From assembly GCF_002105285.1 (NCBI RefSeq), contig NZ_MUHR01000005.1, positions 124,001-188,000 of the forward strand: DNA of 64,000 nucleotides, read 5' to 3'. Source of the stretch: Planktotalea arctica. GTDB lineage: Bacteria > Pseudomonadota > Alphaproteobacteria > Rhodobacterales > Rhodobacteraceae. The notes beneath the pieces were generated by a model. That model saw nothing but the letters and a program-made list of their open reading frames with translations, made no database searches and was not told the origin of the DNA. Of this stretch, positions 45,682 through 55,383 are shown piece by piece. Positions within the stretch are counted from its first letter, which is position 1. Every line of letters begins with the position of its first letter. The translations under genes were made by a program, and so were the position numbers.

Positions 45682-46512
45682 ATGGCGACGGGCAATGCAG
45701 TTGCGCCAATTATCATCAAGAGAAAGAAAATCATCAGCGGCGGTGGGCACCATGGCGGTGCCTGGAAAGTGGCTTATGCAGACTTTGTGACTGCAATGAT
45801 GGCGTTCTTCATGTTGATGTGGCTCTTGAATGCAACGACGGAAAAACAACGAAAGGGTATTGCGGATTACTTCAATCCGAATGTCCCGATAAATCGCATT
45901 TCTGGCGGTGGAACAGGTGCGTTTGGAGGCGACTCGATTTTTTCGGAAAATACACTGGCGAGATCGGGAACCGGGTCTTCCGGGGCCAAGGAACCTTGGA
46001 TCAAGGCCGACGAAAGTGCCAAAAGCCAAGGCGAGGCCAAACGTGAAGCTGAGGAGTTGGTTAAAACCCTAAATGCGACTCTGCTCGGCAAGGGCGGGGA
46101 AAGCGATTTGCTTGATAGCGCTCTCAAGCACGTGATTTCTCGAATTTCGGACGAAGGCGTAGTGATCGAAATTTTCGATCTTCCGGACCGCGCGCTCTTT
46201 GATGGCTCGAACAAGGCCAACCCGGTTTTGAACAATCTGATCAACAAGGTAGCGCATATAGCAGCCGGCGCGCAGAACCGGATAGCGATAGCCGCACATG
46301 TTCGGACGGAACCAATCGTTCGCGCGGATAATGACCCCTGGCGCAGGTCAATGCAGCGAAGCCTGACCATTAGAAGCATGTTGGAGTTCTCGGGCACGAA
46401 TGAAGACCGGTTTGAGCGGATTACAGGAAATGCTGACACAAGCCTGACTGCAAGTGATGCTCTTGCTGTTAGAAATAACCGTATCGAGATCATTTTCCTG
46501 ATCGAGGAATAA
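45682..46512 (+). CDS. motB: Flagellar motor protein MotB
   Basis: A 276-residue stator protein. The single membrane helix (about residues 28-48) begins with the conserved YADF, whose Asp forms the proton path. A plug-like linker and an OmpA-type peptidoglycan-binding domain (about 150-275) follow; the usual GHTD-type motif is divergent (AAHVRTEP). GTG codons just upstream are possible starts, but the ATG at 45682 has AGGTGG at good spacing. MotA is not adjacent, so the partner is elsewhere. Confidence 0.9.
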   Translation: MATGNAVAPIIIKRKKIISGGGHHGGAWKVAYADFVTAMMAFFMLMWLLNATTEKQRKGIADYFNPNVPINRISGGGTGAFGGDSIFSENTLARSGTGSSGAKEPWIKADESAKSQGEAKREAEELVKTLNATLLGKGGESDLLDSALKHVISRISDEGVVIEIFDLPDRALFDGSNKANPVLNNLINKVAHIAAGAQNRIAIAAHVRTEPIVRADNDPWRRSMQRSLTIRSMLEFSGTNEDRFERITGNADTSLTASDALAVRNNRIEIIFLIEE

Positions 46513-46536
46513 ACAAGTTGGACTCAATTTGAGCTG

Positions 46537-46551
46537 TTAGGGGGGTTTTAA
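46537..46551. promoter_or_regulatory. CtrA-like site before flgE
   Basis: TTAG-GGGGGTT-TTAA matches TTAA-N7-TTAA with one mismatch and lies 50 bases before the flgE ATG. An 11-base palindrome CTCAATTTGAG is next to it at 46523-46533. Confidence 0.4.
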
Positions 46552-46600
46552 GTTCTGGGCTTTATCTGTGTCGCAACGTGGCGGCATAGAAAGGCAGAGT

Positions 46601-47902
46601 ATGACAATTTCTTCATCATTGAACGCGGGTGTGGCGGGGCTGAACGCCAATGCAACTAGACTGGGCACGATCTCTGACAATATCGCGAACGCATCAACGT
46701 TCGGTTACAAACGAGCGGCGACAGACTTTCACTCTATGGTCATCTCGTCGCAAGGTGCCACATATTCGGCGGGTGGCGTTCGAACGACGACGCAAAGATT
46801 AATCGACGAAAGGGGTTCGCTTGTTTCGACCTCAAACCCGACTGATTTGGCGGTGCGGGGCGGTGGGATGATTCCGGTTGCTTTGGCGTCTGAAGTGCAG
46901 GGCAAAAACGGGTCGCCGCAAATGTTCCTTTCGACGACCGGATCATTTCGCACCGATGCAAATGGATACTTGAAAACGCCCTCTGGTATGGTTCTCATGG
47001 GTTGGCCGGCGCAACCGGACGGCACAATTCCTGCATTCCCCCGTGACACACAAGATGCGCTGGAACCGGTAAGACTTAATGTGAATCAATTTACTGGTGA
47101 GCCAACGACGGCGATCGATATCGCGGTCAACCTGCCCGCGACTCAAACAGAGGAAGGCGCAGATGGTGAGCTACAACAGCTTTCTATCGAATATTATGAC
47201 AATCTGGGAACCTCGGAAAATGTAAAGCTGGAATTTGTGCCAACAGTGCCGGGCACGGGGTCTTCCAACGAATGGACGCTCACGCTGAAGGACACTGCGC
47301 AAGACGATGCTATTATCGGCGAGTATACGCTTCTCTTCGATGATGGCAGAACCTCTGGTGGTACACTTCAATCCGTTACGAGCATAAGTGGTGGTGCATA
47401 TGATCCCAGTACCGGCGCTATGATTGTGAACGTCGCGGGTGGGCCGCTCGAGTTGAATATTGGCCGCGCCGGGAGTTCTGAGGGCTTGACGCAGCTTTCG
47501 GATAGCTTTGCCCCAGTTTCGATTTCCAAGGATGGGTCCCCAGTTGGAAATATGACAGCGGTGGAAGTCGATGCGAATGGCTTCGTCCACGCCTTCTTCG
47601 ACACGGGAATTACCCGAACCATCTATCAGGTGCCATTAGTGGACGTTCCAAATCCGAACGGGATGGTGTCGCTCGACAATCAAACCTATCTGCCGTCACC
47701 GGAAAGCGGTTCGTTTTTCTTGTGGAATGCCGGGGATGGGCCCACCGGTGACATTGTAGCCTATGCGCGCGAAGAAAGTACGACGGATGTCGCGGCCGAG
47801 TTGACTTCGATGATCCAAACGCAGCGCGCCTATTCGTCGAATGCAAAGGTTATCCAGACCGTTGACGAGATGCTTCAGGAAACGACGAATATCAAACGCT
47901 AA
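46601..47902 (+). CDS. flgE: Flagellar hook protein FlgE
   Basis: A 433-residue axial protein that polymerises into the hook. The N-terminal helix motif SSSLNAGVAGLNANATRL and the ANASTFGYKR segment are the FlgE/FlgG-type rod-hook signature, and the C-terminal ELTSMIQTQRAYSSNAKVIQTVDEML helix (by position, about 403-428) closes it. The ATG at 46601 is preferred to an upstream in-frame GTG at 46568. It starts the hook-filament junction run flgE-K-L-I. Confidence 0.95.
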   Translation: MTISSSLNAGVAGLNANATRLGTISDNIANASTFGYKRAATDFHSMVISSQGATYSAGGVRTTTQRLIDERGSLVSTSNPTDLAVRGGGMIPVALASEVQGKNGSPQMFLSTTGSFRTDANGYLKTPSGMVLMGWPAQPDGTIPAFPRDTQDALEPVRLNVNQFTGEPTTAIDIAVNLPATQTEEGADGELQQLSIEYYDNLGTSENVKLEFVPTVPGTGSSNEWTLTLKDTAQDDAIIGEYTLLFDDGRTSGGTLQSVTSISGGAYDPSTGAMIVNVAGGPLELNIGRAGSSEGLTQLSDSFAPVSISKDGSPVGNMTAVEVDANGFVHAFFDTGITRTIYQVPLVDVPNPNGMVSLDNQTYLPSPESGSFFLWNAGDGPTGDIVAYAREESTTDVAAELTSMIQTQRAYSSNAKVIQTVDEMLQETTNIKR

Positions 47903-47918
47903 TTAGAGGAAATCTAAG

Positions 47919-49343
47919 ATGAGCCTTTCAAGCTCCATATCCAATGCGCTGTCCGGTTTGTCGGTGTCTTCTCGCGCTGCGCATCTCGTTTCGTCTAATT
48001 TGGCGAATGCGATGAATGAAAACTATAGCCGCCAGGAAATCGAACTCGGGAGTTCGCGCGAGGGTGGTGCGACTATTGCCGGAGTCAGTCGAGTTGTTGA
48101 CACGGCGCTGCTTGCGGATGGCAGAAGTGCGCGTGCAGGTATGGAGCTCTCGTCCGGGCGGGCGGATGGCGCCCGCGCACTCGAGGACATCATCGGAACG
48201 CCGGATGATCCATCCTCCCTGCCTGCGCATGTGAACAGGTTTGACGCTGCCTTGCGATTTCTTGAAGGCGACCCGGGTTCGCGAATTCGGCTGCAAGAGG
48301 TAGCTTCGAGCGCAAGTGCCCTGAGCAACAGTTTGGGTGCGGCACAAGCAAGCATTCAATCGCAAAGGCTAAGCGCGGATCGACAAATTTCGCAAGAAAT
48401 CAAAGTGCTTAATGCAAGTTTGGAACAAATCGTAAAGTTGAACGGGCAAATCCTTTCGGCAAATGTGAATGGGCGCGATACCAATGTGCTTTTGGATCAA
48501 CGCCAGAGCCTCGTTGATCAGGTGAGCGCATTGGTTCCCGTTCGAGAGATGCCAAGGGCACATGGTGCCGTGTCATTGGTAAGCGCGACGGGAATGATGC
48601 TTCTTGAAAGCACTGCGGTTGCAATCGAATTTACGCGCACGAACCAAATTCTACCGCACATGACGCTTGAGGATGGGCAGTTGGGGGGAATCAGCATTGA
48701 TGGCGAGCAAGTCAGCACGACTGCAGAAAATGGCCCTTTCGCAGGTGGGCGCTTGCAAGCGCTTTTCGAAATACGCGATGAAATGGCACCGAAGGCACAA
48801 GACAAAATAGACGCTTTCGCTCTCGATCTTGCTGTGCGCTTTCAGGATATTCCTGCCGATGGCTCCATCGGTGTGGGTGATCCGGGGCTATTTACCGACA
48901 GCAGTGCGCGCGCTGAATTTGCAACCCAGACCGGGCTTGCGGGTCGGCTTTTGCTGAATGCAAATGTTGATCCTCAAGTTGGTGGAGAGCCTTGGCGCTT
49001 GCGTAGCGGTTTGAACGCAGGGACCGAAGGTGCGCCGGGCACTGCAACTTTGATTGCTAACATGATTTCATCATTGTCGAACCATGCGCCTGATGCTGGG
49101 TCGATATTTGATCACGCTGTCTCGCTTACCTCATTTTCTGCTCAGCTCACATCAAACCATGAGCGCCAGGAAAGTTTTTCCAGTGCACAATTTGAGCAGA
49201 TGACTCAATTGAAGCTACAAAATGGTGTTGATACTGACGCAGAGCTTCAGAAACTGCTCGTGATCGAAACCAACTACGCCGCGAACGCAAGGGTGCTTCA
49301 GGCGATTGATGAAATGTTCGATACGTTGATGAGGATGAACTGA
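47919..49343 (+). CDS. flgK: Flagellar hook-associated protein 1
   Basis: A 474-residue FlgK, which links hook and filament. The N-terminus SSSISNALSGLSVSSRAAHLVSSNLANAMNENYSRQ (residues 3-38) and the C-terminal LLVIETNYAANARVLQAIDEMFDTLMRM region are the paired axial helices of the family. AGAGGA precedes the ATG. It overlaps flgL in TGATG, so the two are coupled. Confidence 0.94.
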   Translation: MSLSSSISNALSGLSVSSRAAHLVSSNLANAMNENYSRQEIELGSSREGGATIAGVSRVVDTALLADGRSARAGMELSSGRADGARALEDIIGTPDDPSSLPAHVNRFDAALRFLEGDPGSRIRLQEVASSASALSNSLGAAQASIQSQRLSADRQISQEIKVLNASLEQIVKLNGQILSANVNGRDTNVLLDQRQSLVDQVSALVPVREMPRAHGAVSLVSATGMMLLESTAVAIEFTRTNQILPHMTLEDGQLGGISIDGEQVSTTAENGPFAGGRLQALFEIRDEMAPKAQDKIDAFALDLAVRFQDIPADGSIGVGDPGLFTDSSARAEFATQTGLAGRLLLNANVDPQVGGEPWRLRSGLNAGTEGAPGTATLIANMISSLSNHAPDAGSIFDHAVSLTSFSAQLTSNHERQESFSSAQFEQMTQLKLQNGVDTDAELQKLLVIETNYAANARVLQAIDEMFDTLMRMN

Positions 49344-50353
49344 TGCCTTTCAACTCAATCGGCGACCTTGCCAGCGGCTTGTTGCTGAACCAATCCAACC
49401 TGCAAGCCAAGCGAAACATGCTTCAGTTGTCCAAAGAACTGACGACGGGCGTCACGTCGGACGTCGGTGCGACCCTCCGCAATGATTTTGCCCAACAAAT
49501 GAGTTGGGAGCATCGCATAGGCTCATCTCAAATACGCGAGAAAACTCTTTCTGAAGCGTTGACGAATATCCAAGTCAAACAATCTGTGCTGGGCGCGATT
49601 GGCGATAGCGTGTTGGCCCTTTCAAATGACATTGATTTGACTTTGGGTTCTGGCACTAGCATTGCGATGGATGCCGTGGCTGCAAACGCGAAGGATGTGT
49701 TCAATCAAGTTGTTTCGCGGCTGAACGTTCAATCTGGTGGAAAATCACTTTTTTCGGGCGCGCGAAACGACAAACAGGCGATTGCCTCAGTGCAAGACAT
49801 ACTCACTTCTGTCAAAAGCGCTCTCGGCAGCACGGCTACTGTGTCCGACATCATCGACGAAGTACAAAGCTGGATGGATGATCCGGTAAGTGGCTTTTCT
49901 AGCCATGGGTATTTGGGTGGCAACGAAGATGCGGCGGCAATTCGCGTCGGCGCTAACCGCTTGATCGATGAGAGCACCCGCGCCGATGATCCGGCATTGC
50001 GGGCTACCGTGCAAAACCTGATCTTGGCAAGTCTCTCGGCGGATCAGGACCTCGCTTTGTCGGTTTCAAATAAGGCCGCATTGCTCAAGGTTGCCGCAGA
50101 CGGATTGCGAAGTGCAGAAGGGCAAATCATTGGGTTGCGTACCTCGGTGGGCTATGTCGAAGCGGAGGTAACAAAAGGAAAAGTTGCCGCAGGTGCAGAG
50201 ATTGCGACGGCAGAATTACTTCGTGCAGATACGCTTGGCATTGATGAATATGAGGTAGCGAGCAAGTTGCAACAAGCCGAGCTGCAATTGGAAAAAATCT
50301 ATACCTTGACCGCACGCTCAGCGCGCATGAGTTTGTTGGAGTACCTGCGATGA
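49343..50353 (+). CDS. flgL: Flagellar hook-associated protein 3
   Basis: A 336-residue flagellin-like junction protein. N-terminal helices (residues 1-70) and the C-terminal YEVASKLQQAELQLEKIYTLTARS region resemble FlgL/flagellin D0 helices. Its gene overlaps flgK by one base and flgI by four, in the order seen in Rhodobacterales flagellar loci. It sits between FlgK and the filament. Confidence 0.9.
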   Translation: MPFNSIGDLASGLLLNQSNLQAKRNMLQLSKELTTGVTSDVGATLRNDFAQQMSWEHRIGSSQIREKTLSEALTNIQVKQSVLGAIGDSVLALSNDIDLTLGSGTSIAMDAVAANAKDVFNQVVSRLNVQSGGKSLFSGARNDKQAIASVQDILTSVKSALGSTATVSDIIDEVQSWMDDPVSGFSSHGYLGGNEDAAAIRVGANRLIDESTRADDPALRATVQNLILASLSADQDLALSVSNKAALLKVAADGLRSAEGQIIGLRTSVGYVEAEVTKGKVAAGAEIATAELLRADTLGIDEYEVASKLQQAELQLEKIYTLTARSARMSLLEYLR

Positions 50354-51453
50354 TCCGAATTCTCTTGATCGCATTGATCAGCTTGATGTTGGTGCCAGAG
50401 GCAAAGGCCAATAGAATTCGTATTAAGGATCTTGTCAGTTTCGACGGTGTGCGGGGCAATGATCTGGTGGGATACGGGCTGGTTGTAGGTCTAAATGGGA
50501 CCGGTGATGGTATTCGAAACGCGCCCTTCACCGAAGAAATTATGTCTAATATTCTTGAGCGCCTTGGTGTGAACATCACTGGCGAGCAGTTTCGCCCCAA
50601 GAATGTAGCAGCCGTATTCGTCACTGCCGAGTTACCGCCGTTTGCGCGCGCAGGTGGATCGATCGATGTGACTGTCTCGGCGATTGGTGACGCCAAAAGC
50701 CTGCTTGGCGGCACGCTAATAATGACACCGCTTAATGCCGCTGACGGGCAAATTTATGCTGTTGCGCAAGGCACGATAATCGCGGGTGGTGCAGCTGGCG
50801 AAGGTGATGGCGCGGTGGTCGTTCAAGGGGTTCCAACGTCTGGCGGCATCCCGTCCGGAGCAAGGGTAGAGCGAGAAGTAGATTTTGACTTTGGCGGATT
50901 GAAAATTCTGCGGATGGCTTTGCGAGAACCTGATTTTACCACCGCAAGGCGTGTCGAAAGGGCCGTTAACCGTGCATTTGGCAGGCGTGTCGCAGAAATG
51001 ATTGATTCTGGAACCGTCTCGATTGATGTCGTAAAATCTGGTGCGAAGTCACCTGCGCATGCGATAAGCCAGCTTGAAAATATTCTGGTGCAGCCCCAAC
51101 GTAAGGCGAAAGTCGTGGTTGATCAAAGGTCTGGCACAATCGTCATGGGCGAAGATGTGCGCATCTCTCGGGTTGCGATCTCGCAAGGGAATTTGACGAT
51201 CCGCATTCAGGAACAACCGCTTGTGCAGCAACCTAATCCTTTCTCGCAAGGTGAAACAGTCGTGGTGCCGCGCACCGAGGTCGAGCTAGAGGAAGACGAA
51301 GGGATCAGTATGGCGGAGTTGCGCGGAGGAACGTCCCTTTCCGAAGTTGTCGCAGGGTTGAATGCGCTGGGCGTTGCGCCCCGCGATATGATCGACATCC
51401 TGAAAAGCATCAAAGCTGCAGGCGCGCTGCACGCTGAGTTCGTCGTGCGTTAA
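50350..51453 (+). CDS. flgI: Flagellar P-ring protein
   Basis: A 367-residue P-ring protein. A signal peptide (about residues 1-20, ending KANR) sends it to the periplasm, where it forms the bushing in the peptidoglycan. The N-terminal motif IKDLVSFDGVRGNDLVGYGLVVGLNGTGD (by position, about 24-52) is highly conserved in FlgI. Its TAA stop shares TTAA with the stop of the converging trhO gene. The L-ring gene flgH is not here. Confidence 0.96.
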   Translation: MIRILLIALISLMLVPEAKANRIRIKDLVSFDGVRGNDLVGYGLVVGLNGTGDGIRNAPFTEEIMSNILERLGVNITGEQFRPKNVAAVFVTAELPPFARAGGSIDVTVSAIGDAKSLLGGTLIMTPLNAADGQIYAVAQGTIIAGGAAGEGDGAVVVQGVPTSGGIPSGARVEREVDFDFGGLKILRMALREPDFTTARRVERAVNRAFGRRVAEMIDSGTVSIDVVKSGAKSPAHAISQLENILVQPQRKAKVVVDQRSGTIVMGEDVRISRVAISQGNLTIRIQEQPLVQQPNPFSQGETVVVPRTEVELEEDEGISMAELRGGTSLSEVVAGLNALGVAPRDMIDILKSIKAAGALHAEFVVR

Positions 51454-52349
51454 GCACTTGCCGCGATGTTGCGCTGCTTTTCCAGATCGATCTGCTTTTG
51501 CCGCTCGCGAAAGCGCGCTTTATCATCAGCACTGGTTTCGTCGAAACATTGATGGCATGAAACGCCCAGTTCGAATTTTTCGTTCTTCACGTCCTCGGGC
51601 ATGATCGGGCGCCGACACCCGAAACAAAGCTGATGCGGGCCTATTTTCAAGCCATGTCCTACCGAAACGCGACCATCGAAAACGAAACATTCGCCGTTCC
51701 AGCTTGTCTCTTCTTCTGGCACGGTTTCCAGATACTTAAGAATACCCCCCTTGAGATGATACACTTCTTCGACGCCTTGGCTTTTCAGAAAGCTCGTTGA
51801 TTTTTCACAGCGAATACCACCCGTACAAAACATCGCGACGCGCTGGTTTTCGAAACGGGTTTTGTTTTCTTCCCACCAGGCGGGAAATTCACGAAAGCTC
51901 TTGGTCTTGGGGTCGATCGCACCCTCAAATGTGCCAATTGCGACTTCGTAATCGTTGCGCGTGTCGATCACCACGACATCCTGGGCGCGGATGAAGCCGT
52001 TCCAATCCTCAGGCTCGACATAATGACCGACCGCGCCCAGCGGATCGACGTCGGGCTGACCCATCGTGACAATCTCTCGTTTGAGGCGAACCTTCAGTTT
52101 GGCAAAAGGCTCATCTGGGCTGAAACTTTGCTTCGTTTCCAGACCAGCAAATTCAGGCAGGTTCTTGAGGAAGTGCAAAATACTCTCGACGCCGTCTGCC
52201 GATCCGGCGATCGTGCCGTTGATCCCCTCTGGGGCGAGCAAAAGCGTTCCCTTAATGCCAAGAGTTTCGCATTTTTCGCGAATGTGTTTCTGCCGCGCTA
52301 CAAGGTCGTTAACGGGGGAGAAATGATAGAGTGCAGCAATTGTAAACAT
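51450..52349 (-). CDS. trhO: tRNA uridine-34 hydroxylase (rhodanese family)
   Basis: TrhO (YceA) hydroxylates uridine-34 in tRNA, the first step to 5-carboxymethoxy- or methoxyuridine, using oxygen. The 299-residue protein has an N-terminal ferredoxin-like domain and a rhodanese domain (about 120-225) with catalytic Cys in MFCTGGIRCEKS. The C-terminal cysteine motifs CFGCRRP and CHQCFDE are typical of the family. It converges on flgI. Confidence 0.93.
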   Translation of the reverse strand: MFTIAALYHFSPVNDLVARQKHIREKCETLGIKGTLLLAPEGINGTIAGSADGVESILHFLKNLPEFAGLETKQSFSPDEPFAKLKVRLKREIVTMGQPDVDPLGAVGHYVEPEDWNGFIRAQDVVVIDTRNDYEVAIGTFEGAIDPKTKSFREFPAWWEENKTRFENQRVAMFCTGGIRCEKSTSFLKSQGVEEVYHLKGGILKYLETVPEEETSWNGECFVFDGRVSVGHGLKIGPHQLCFGCRRPIMPEDVKNEKFELGVSCHQCFDETSADDKARFRERQKQIDLEKQRNIAASA

Positions 52350-52436
52350 GCGCGTGGGCGTAACGGATTTTGACCCGCTAAGGCAAGTGCTCTATGAACG
52401 GCCTAGTGCCGCATGGCCGTGTTCAAGGAGATTAAC

Positions 52437-53039
52437 ATGCCGGGATCACCTGCTCTTATCATCATCGACGTTCAAAATGATTTTTGCGAAGGTGGCGCTT
52501 TGGCCGTGCCGGGCGGAAGCGAGATCATCGCGCAAATCAATGCGCTACAGGCGGATTTCGATGCGGTTGTGCTGTCGCAGGATTGGCATCCGCAAAGTCA
52601 TACATCTTTCGCGAGTAATCACGTCGACAGTGTGCCATATGATCTGGTCGAAATGTCCTACGGCGCGCAGGTTTTGTGGCCGGATCACTGTGTGCAAGGC
52701 AGCATGGGGGCAGAGTTTCACGTCGATTTGGCAACGAACCGTGCACAAATGATTGTGCGTAAAGGGTTTCGCACCGAGATCGACAGCTATTCTGCGTTTT
52801 TTGAGAATGATCAGACCACGCCCACAGGGCTAGATGGCTACCTAAAAACGCGCAGTATTTCTGAGGTAGTTTTGGTGGGCCTTGCCTTGGATTTTTGTGT
52901 GCAGTTCACAGCGCTCGACGCGCGCAAACTCGGTTATGAAGTGACGGTCATCCAATCTGCGTGCCGTGCGATCGATTTGAACGGATCCCTTGCGGAGGCA
53001 CTTGTCGCGATGAAGCGGGCGGGAGTTACATTGGCATAG
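52437..53039 (+). CDS. pncA: Nicotinamidase
   Basis: PncA hydrolyses nicotinamide to nicotinate in NAD salvage. The 200-residue isochorismatase-fold enzyme has catalytic Asp11 in IIIDVQNDF, metal ligands Asp49, His51 and His55 in SQDWHPQSH, Lys near 111 and nucleophile Cys in ALDFCVQFTA near 155. AAGGAG lies 6 bases before the ATG. Together with pncB 2.3 kb downstream it supplies nicotinate mononucleotide; a hybrid kinase gene lies between. Confidence 0.95.
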   Translation: MPGSPALIIIDVQNDFCEGGALAVPGGSEIIAQINALQADFDAVVLSQDWHPQSHTSFASNHVDSVPYDLVEMSYGAQVLWPDHCVQGSMGAEFHVDLATNRAQMIVRKGFRTEIDSYSAFFENDQTTPTGLDGYLKTRSISEVVLVGLALDFCVQFTALDARKLGYEVTVIQSACRAIDLNGSLAEALVAMKRAGVTLA

Positions 53040-53106
53040 CGCTACACCCGATTCGTTAAGACGTTTGCGCAATAACCGCTGCGAGCAGAGACGCGAGTAG
53101 CAGGGG

Positions 53107-55329
53107 ATGGCCCAGCCAATTTCACAATCAAGTGTTGATCCGCCGCGCCTTGACGTGCCGGTTGAGCGATTCCGGCGCTACGCACGTGGTCGCATCGTTC
53201 ATTTTTGGAAACGTCAGATACTGACGATGATTGGATCGGCCTATTTAATGGTGATGATTTCGCCGTTGATGGGTTTTCTGGCGGGCGCGATCGCCGTGCT
53301 TGGCGAGATCATTGATTACGTAAACTTGAATCATCAACTCAAAGCATTGGACCGTGGGCGCGCATTTGGCAAAGTGAGCGATCGCGCAAGCCTGAGCGCA
53401 ACGGTCCAAGCGCTTAGCATTTCGATCTGCATTCTCATGGCGTGGTTCATGCCGCAAACGGTTAATGGATCGCAGTTTGCTCTGGTTTTCTTGATGTCAG
53501 CGGCTCTGAACGCAGGGCTCGTCTGGCCCTATCACAAGCCAAGCGCGTCCTCGCGGCTTTTGGTTTACGGCATAACCTTTGTCGCTGGCGCCAGCGCAGA
53601 ATTCTTCACCTCGAATGGTGGGTTTGATGCGTATCTTTCAGAAGCGATTTCGATGCTGTTAATGTGTTACATCGTTACAATTGTTCTACAATTTGTTATC
53701 GGTAGTTACGCTCGGCAAACGCGTAGCGCGCAACAAATTTTGTCGGCGTCCAAGGCGCTGGAAGCCTCTGATCGGCAAAAGCGAAAATCTCAAGAACAGC
53801 TGCGCAGACTATCGCTTGTAGCGCGTTACGCCAACGACAGCGTGGTGATTTTGACACCCAGAGGCGAGATTGAATGGGTTAACGAAGCGTTTACGCGCAT
53901 CACAGGTTACACCCGTGAAGAGGCGATTGGTCAATTGCCATCACAGTTATTGAACGACCCTGATACTGATCCCGAGGTGTCCAAAAGCATCGGCAAACAT
54001 GTCCGCGAGGGCAAGCCGATCCGTGCGGAGGTACTTAACCGGTGCAAAGATGGTGCGAGAATCTGGATGGAAACCAATATTTTTCCGGTTAGAGCGGAGG
54101 ATGAAAGTGTCGAAATGATCGTCGCGATAGAGCGTGATATCACAGCACTGAAAGAGCACGAGGAAGAGCTTGCTGCCGCTAAACACCTCGCGGAGCGTGG
54201 AGAGCAGTCCAAATCAGAATTTCTCGCAACAATGAGCCATGAAATTCGAACGCCGATGAACGGGATCATCGGCCTTTCCGATCTTTTGGTCGAGCATGAT
54301 CTACCCGATGACGTGCGCTCTTACGCATTGACGATCAAAGATTCTGCCGGGGCGCTGTTGTCGATCATTAACGATATTTTGGATTTCTCCAAACTTGATG
54401 CGGGAAAGCTCACGATTGATCCTGTGGAGTTTGATCTGCGCGCTTGTCTCGCCAGCTCTATCGAATTATTCGTCCCACAAGCGAACGGCAAGGGGATTTA
54501 CCTTGATGTGGTTGAAGACAGGCCGCTGCCAAACCATGTCATTGGCGATGATGGCCGTGTGCGGCAAATCCTTTTGAATATGATCGGAAACGCGATCAAA
54601 TTTACCGCGCAAGGCGGCGTGACGATCAAGACCCGCCTGACAGAGGAGGTGGGTGCGTACCGTTTGGTGATCGATATCAAGGATACGGGCATTGGGATCG
54701 CGCAGGATAGAATTGCGCAGGTCTTTGAGAAATTCCAACAAGCGGACGGGCGCACAACGCGCAAATTTGGCGGCACTGGTTTGGGCTTATCGATTTCCAA
54801 GCAACTGGCCGAGCACATGGGCGGGGGGATTGTGGTGCAATCCACTCTTGGGCGGGGCTCTACGTTTTCGATCAGCTTGACGTTTGGTATGCCAAGGCGC
54901 GCTAGTGATCGTGCCAAACCAGTTGCGGCGCAGAACGCTGAAATCCAACCGATGTCCATTCTGATTGCAGAGGACAACAAGACCAACCGGTTCCTGATCA
55001 GTAAATATTTACAAGGTTTGCCCTTGGATATTTGCTTTGCCCACAATGGGCGCGACGCGGTGGAGCACACGCGCGAGCATAAGCCTGATTTGATTTTCAT
55101 GGACATGTCTATGCCCGAAATGGACGGGCTCGAAGCAACGGAGCATATTCGTGCGATGTCCGATATTCGACCGCATATCATTGCGCTGACCGCCAATGCC
55201 TTTGCCAGTGACCGTGAGGCCTGTTTTCAGGCGGGAATGGATGATTTTCTCGCGAAACCAGTGAAAAAAGCTGATCTGCTTGGTAAGCTGTCGAAATTCA
55301 GCGCGGCCCGGCAGGCGAATCCGCTTTGA
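53107..55329 (+). CDS. Hybrid sensor histidine kinase with PAS and receiver domains
   Basis: A 740-residue membrane kinase. The N-terminal part (about 35-205) has several hydrophobic helices, then a short coiled coil, a PAS domain (about 235-345, with EWVNEAFTRITGYTREE), and HisKA with phospho-accepting His378 in MSHEIRTPMNG. The HATPase domain follows (NAIKFT, DTGIGI, GTGLGLS). The C-terminal receiver has Asp666 in FMDMSMPEMDG and a conserved Lys in AKPVKK. The signal is unknown. It lies between pncA and pncB on the same strand, so a link to NAD salvage is possible. Confidence 0.92.
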   Translation: MAQPISQSSVDPPRLDVPVERFRRYARGRIVHFWKRQILTMIGSAYLMVMISPLMGFLAGAIAVLGEIIDYVNLNHQLKALDRGRAFGKVSDRASLSATVQALSISICILMAWFMPQTVNGSQFALVFLMSAALNAGLVWPYHKPSASSRLLVYGITFVAGASAEFFTSNGGFDAYLSEAISMLLMCYIVTIVLQFVIGSYARQTRSAQQILSASKALEASDRQKRKSQEQLRRLSLVARYANDSVVILTPRGEIEWVNEAFTRITGYTREEAIGQLPSQLLNDPDTDPEVSKSIGKHVREGKPIRAEVLNRCKDGARIWMETNIFPVRAEDESVEMIVAIERDITALKEHEEELAAAKHLAERGEQSKSEFLATMSHEIRTPMNGIIGLSDLLVEHDLPDDVRSYALTIKDSAGALLSIINDILDFSKLDAGKLTIDPVEFDLRACLASSIELFVPQANGKGIYLDVVEDRPLPNHVIGDDGRVRQILLNMIGNAIKFTAQGGVTIKTRLTEEVGAYRLVIDIKDTGIGIAQDRIAQVFEKFQQADGRTTRKFGGTGLGLSISKQLAEHMGGGIVVQSTLGRGSTFSISLTFGMPRRASDRAKPVAAQNAEIQPMSILIAEDNKTNRFLISKYLQGLPLDICFAHNGRDAVEHTREHKPDLIFMDMSMPEMDGLEATEHIRAMSDIRPHIIALTANAFASDREACFQAGMDDFLAKPVKKADLLGKLSKFSAARQANPL

Positions 55330-55383
55330 TCCGATCACCGACATGACGTATCAAGTCACAACAATCGTAAACGAGGGCTGGTT

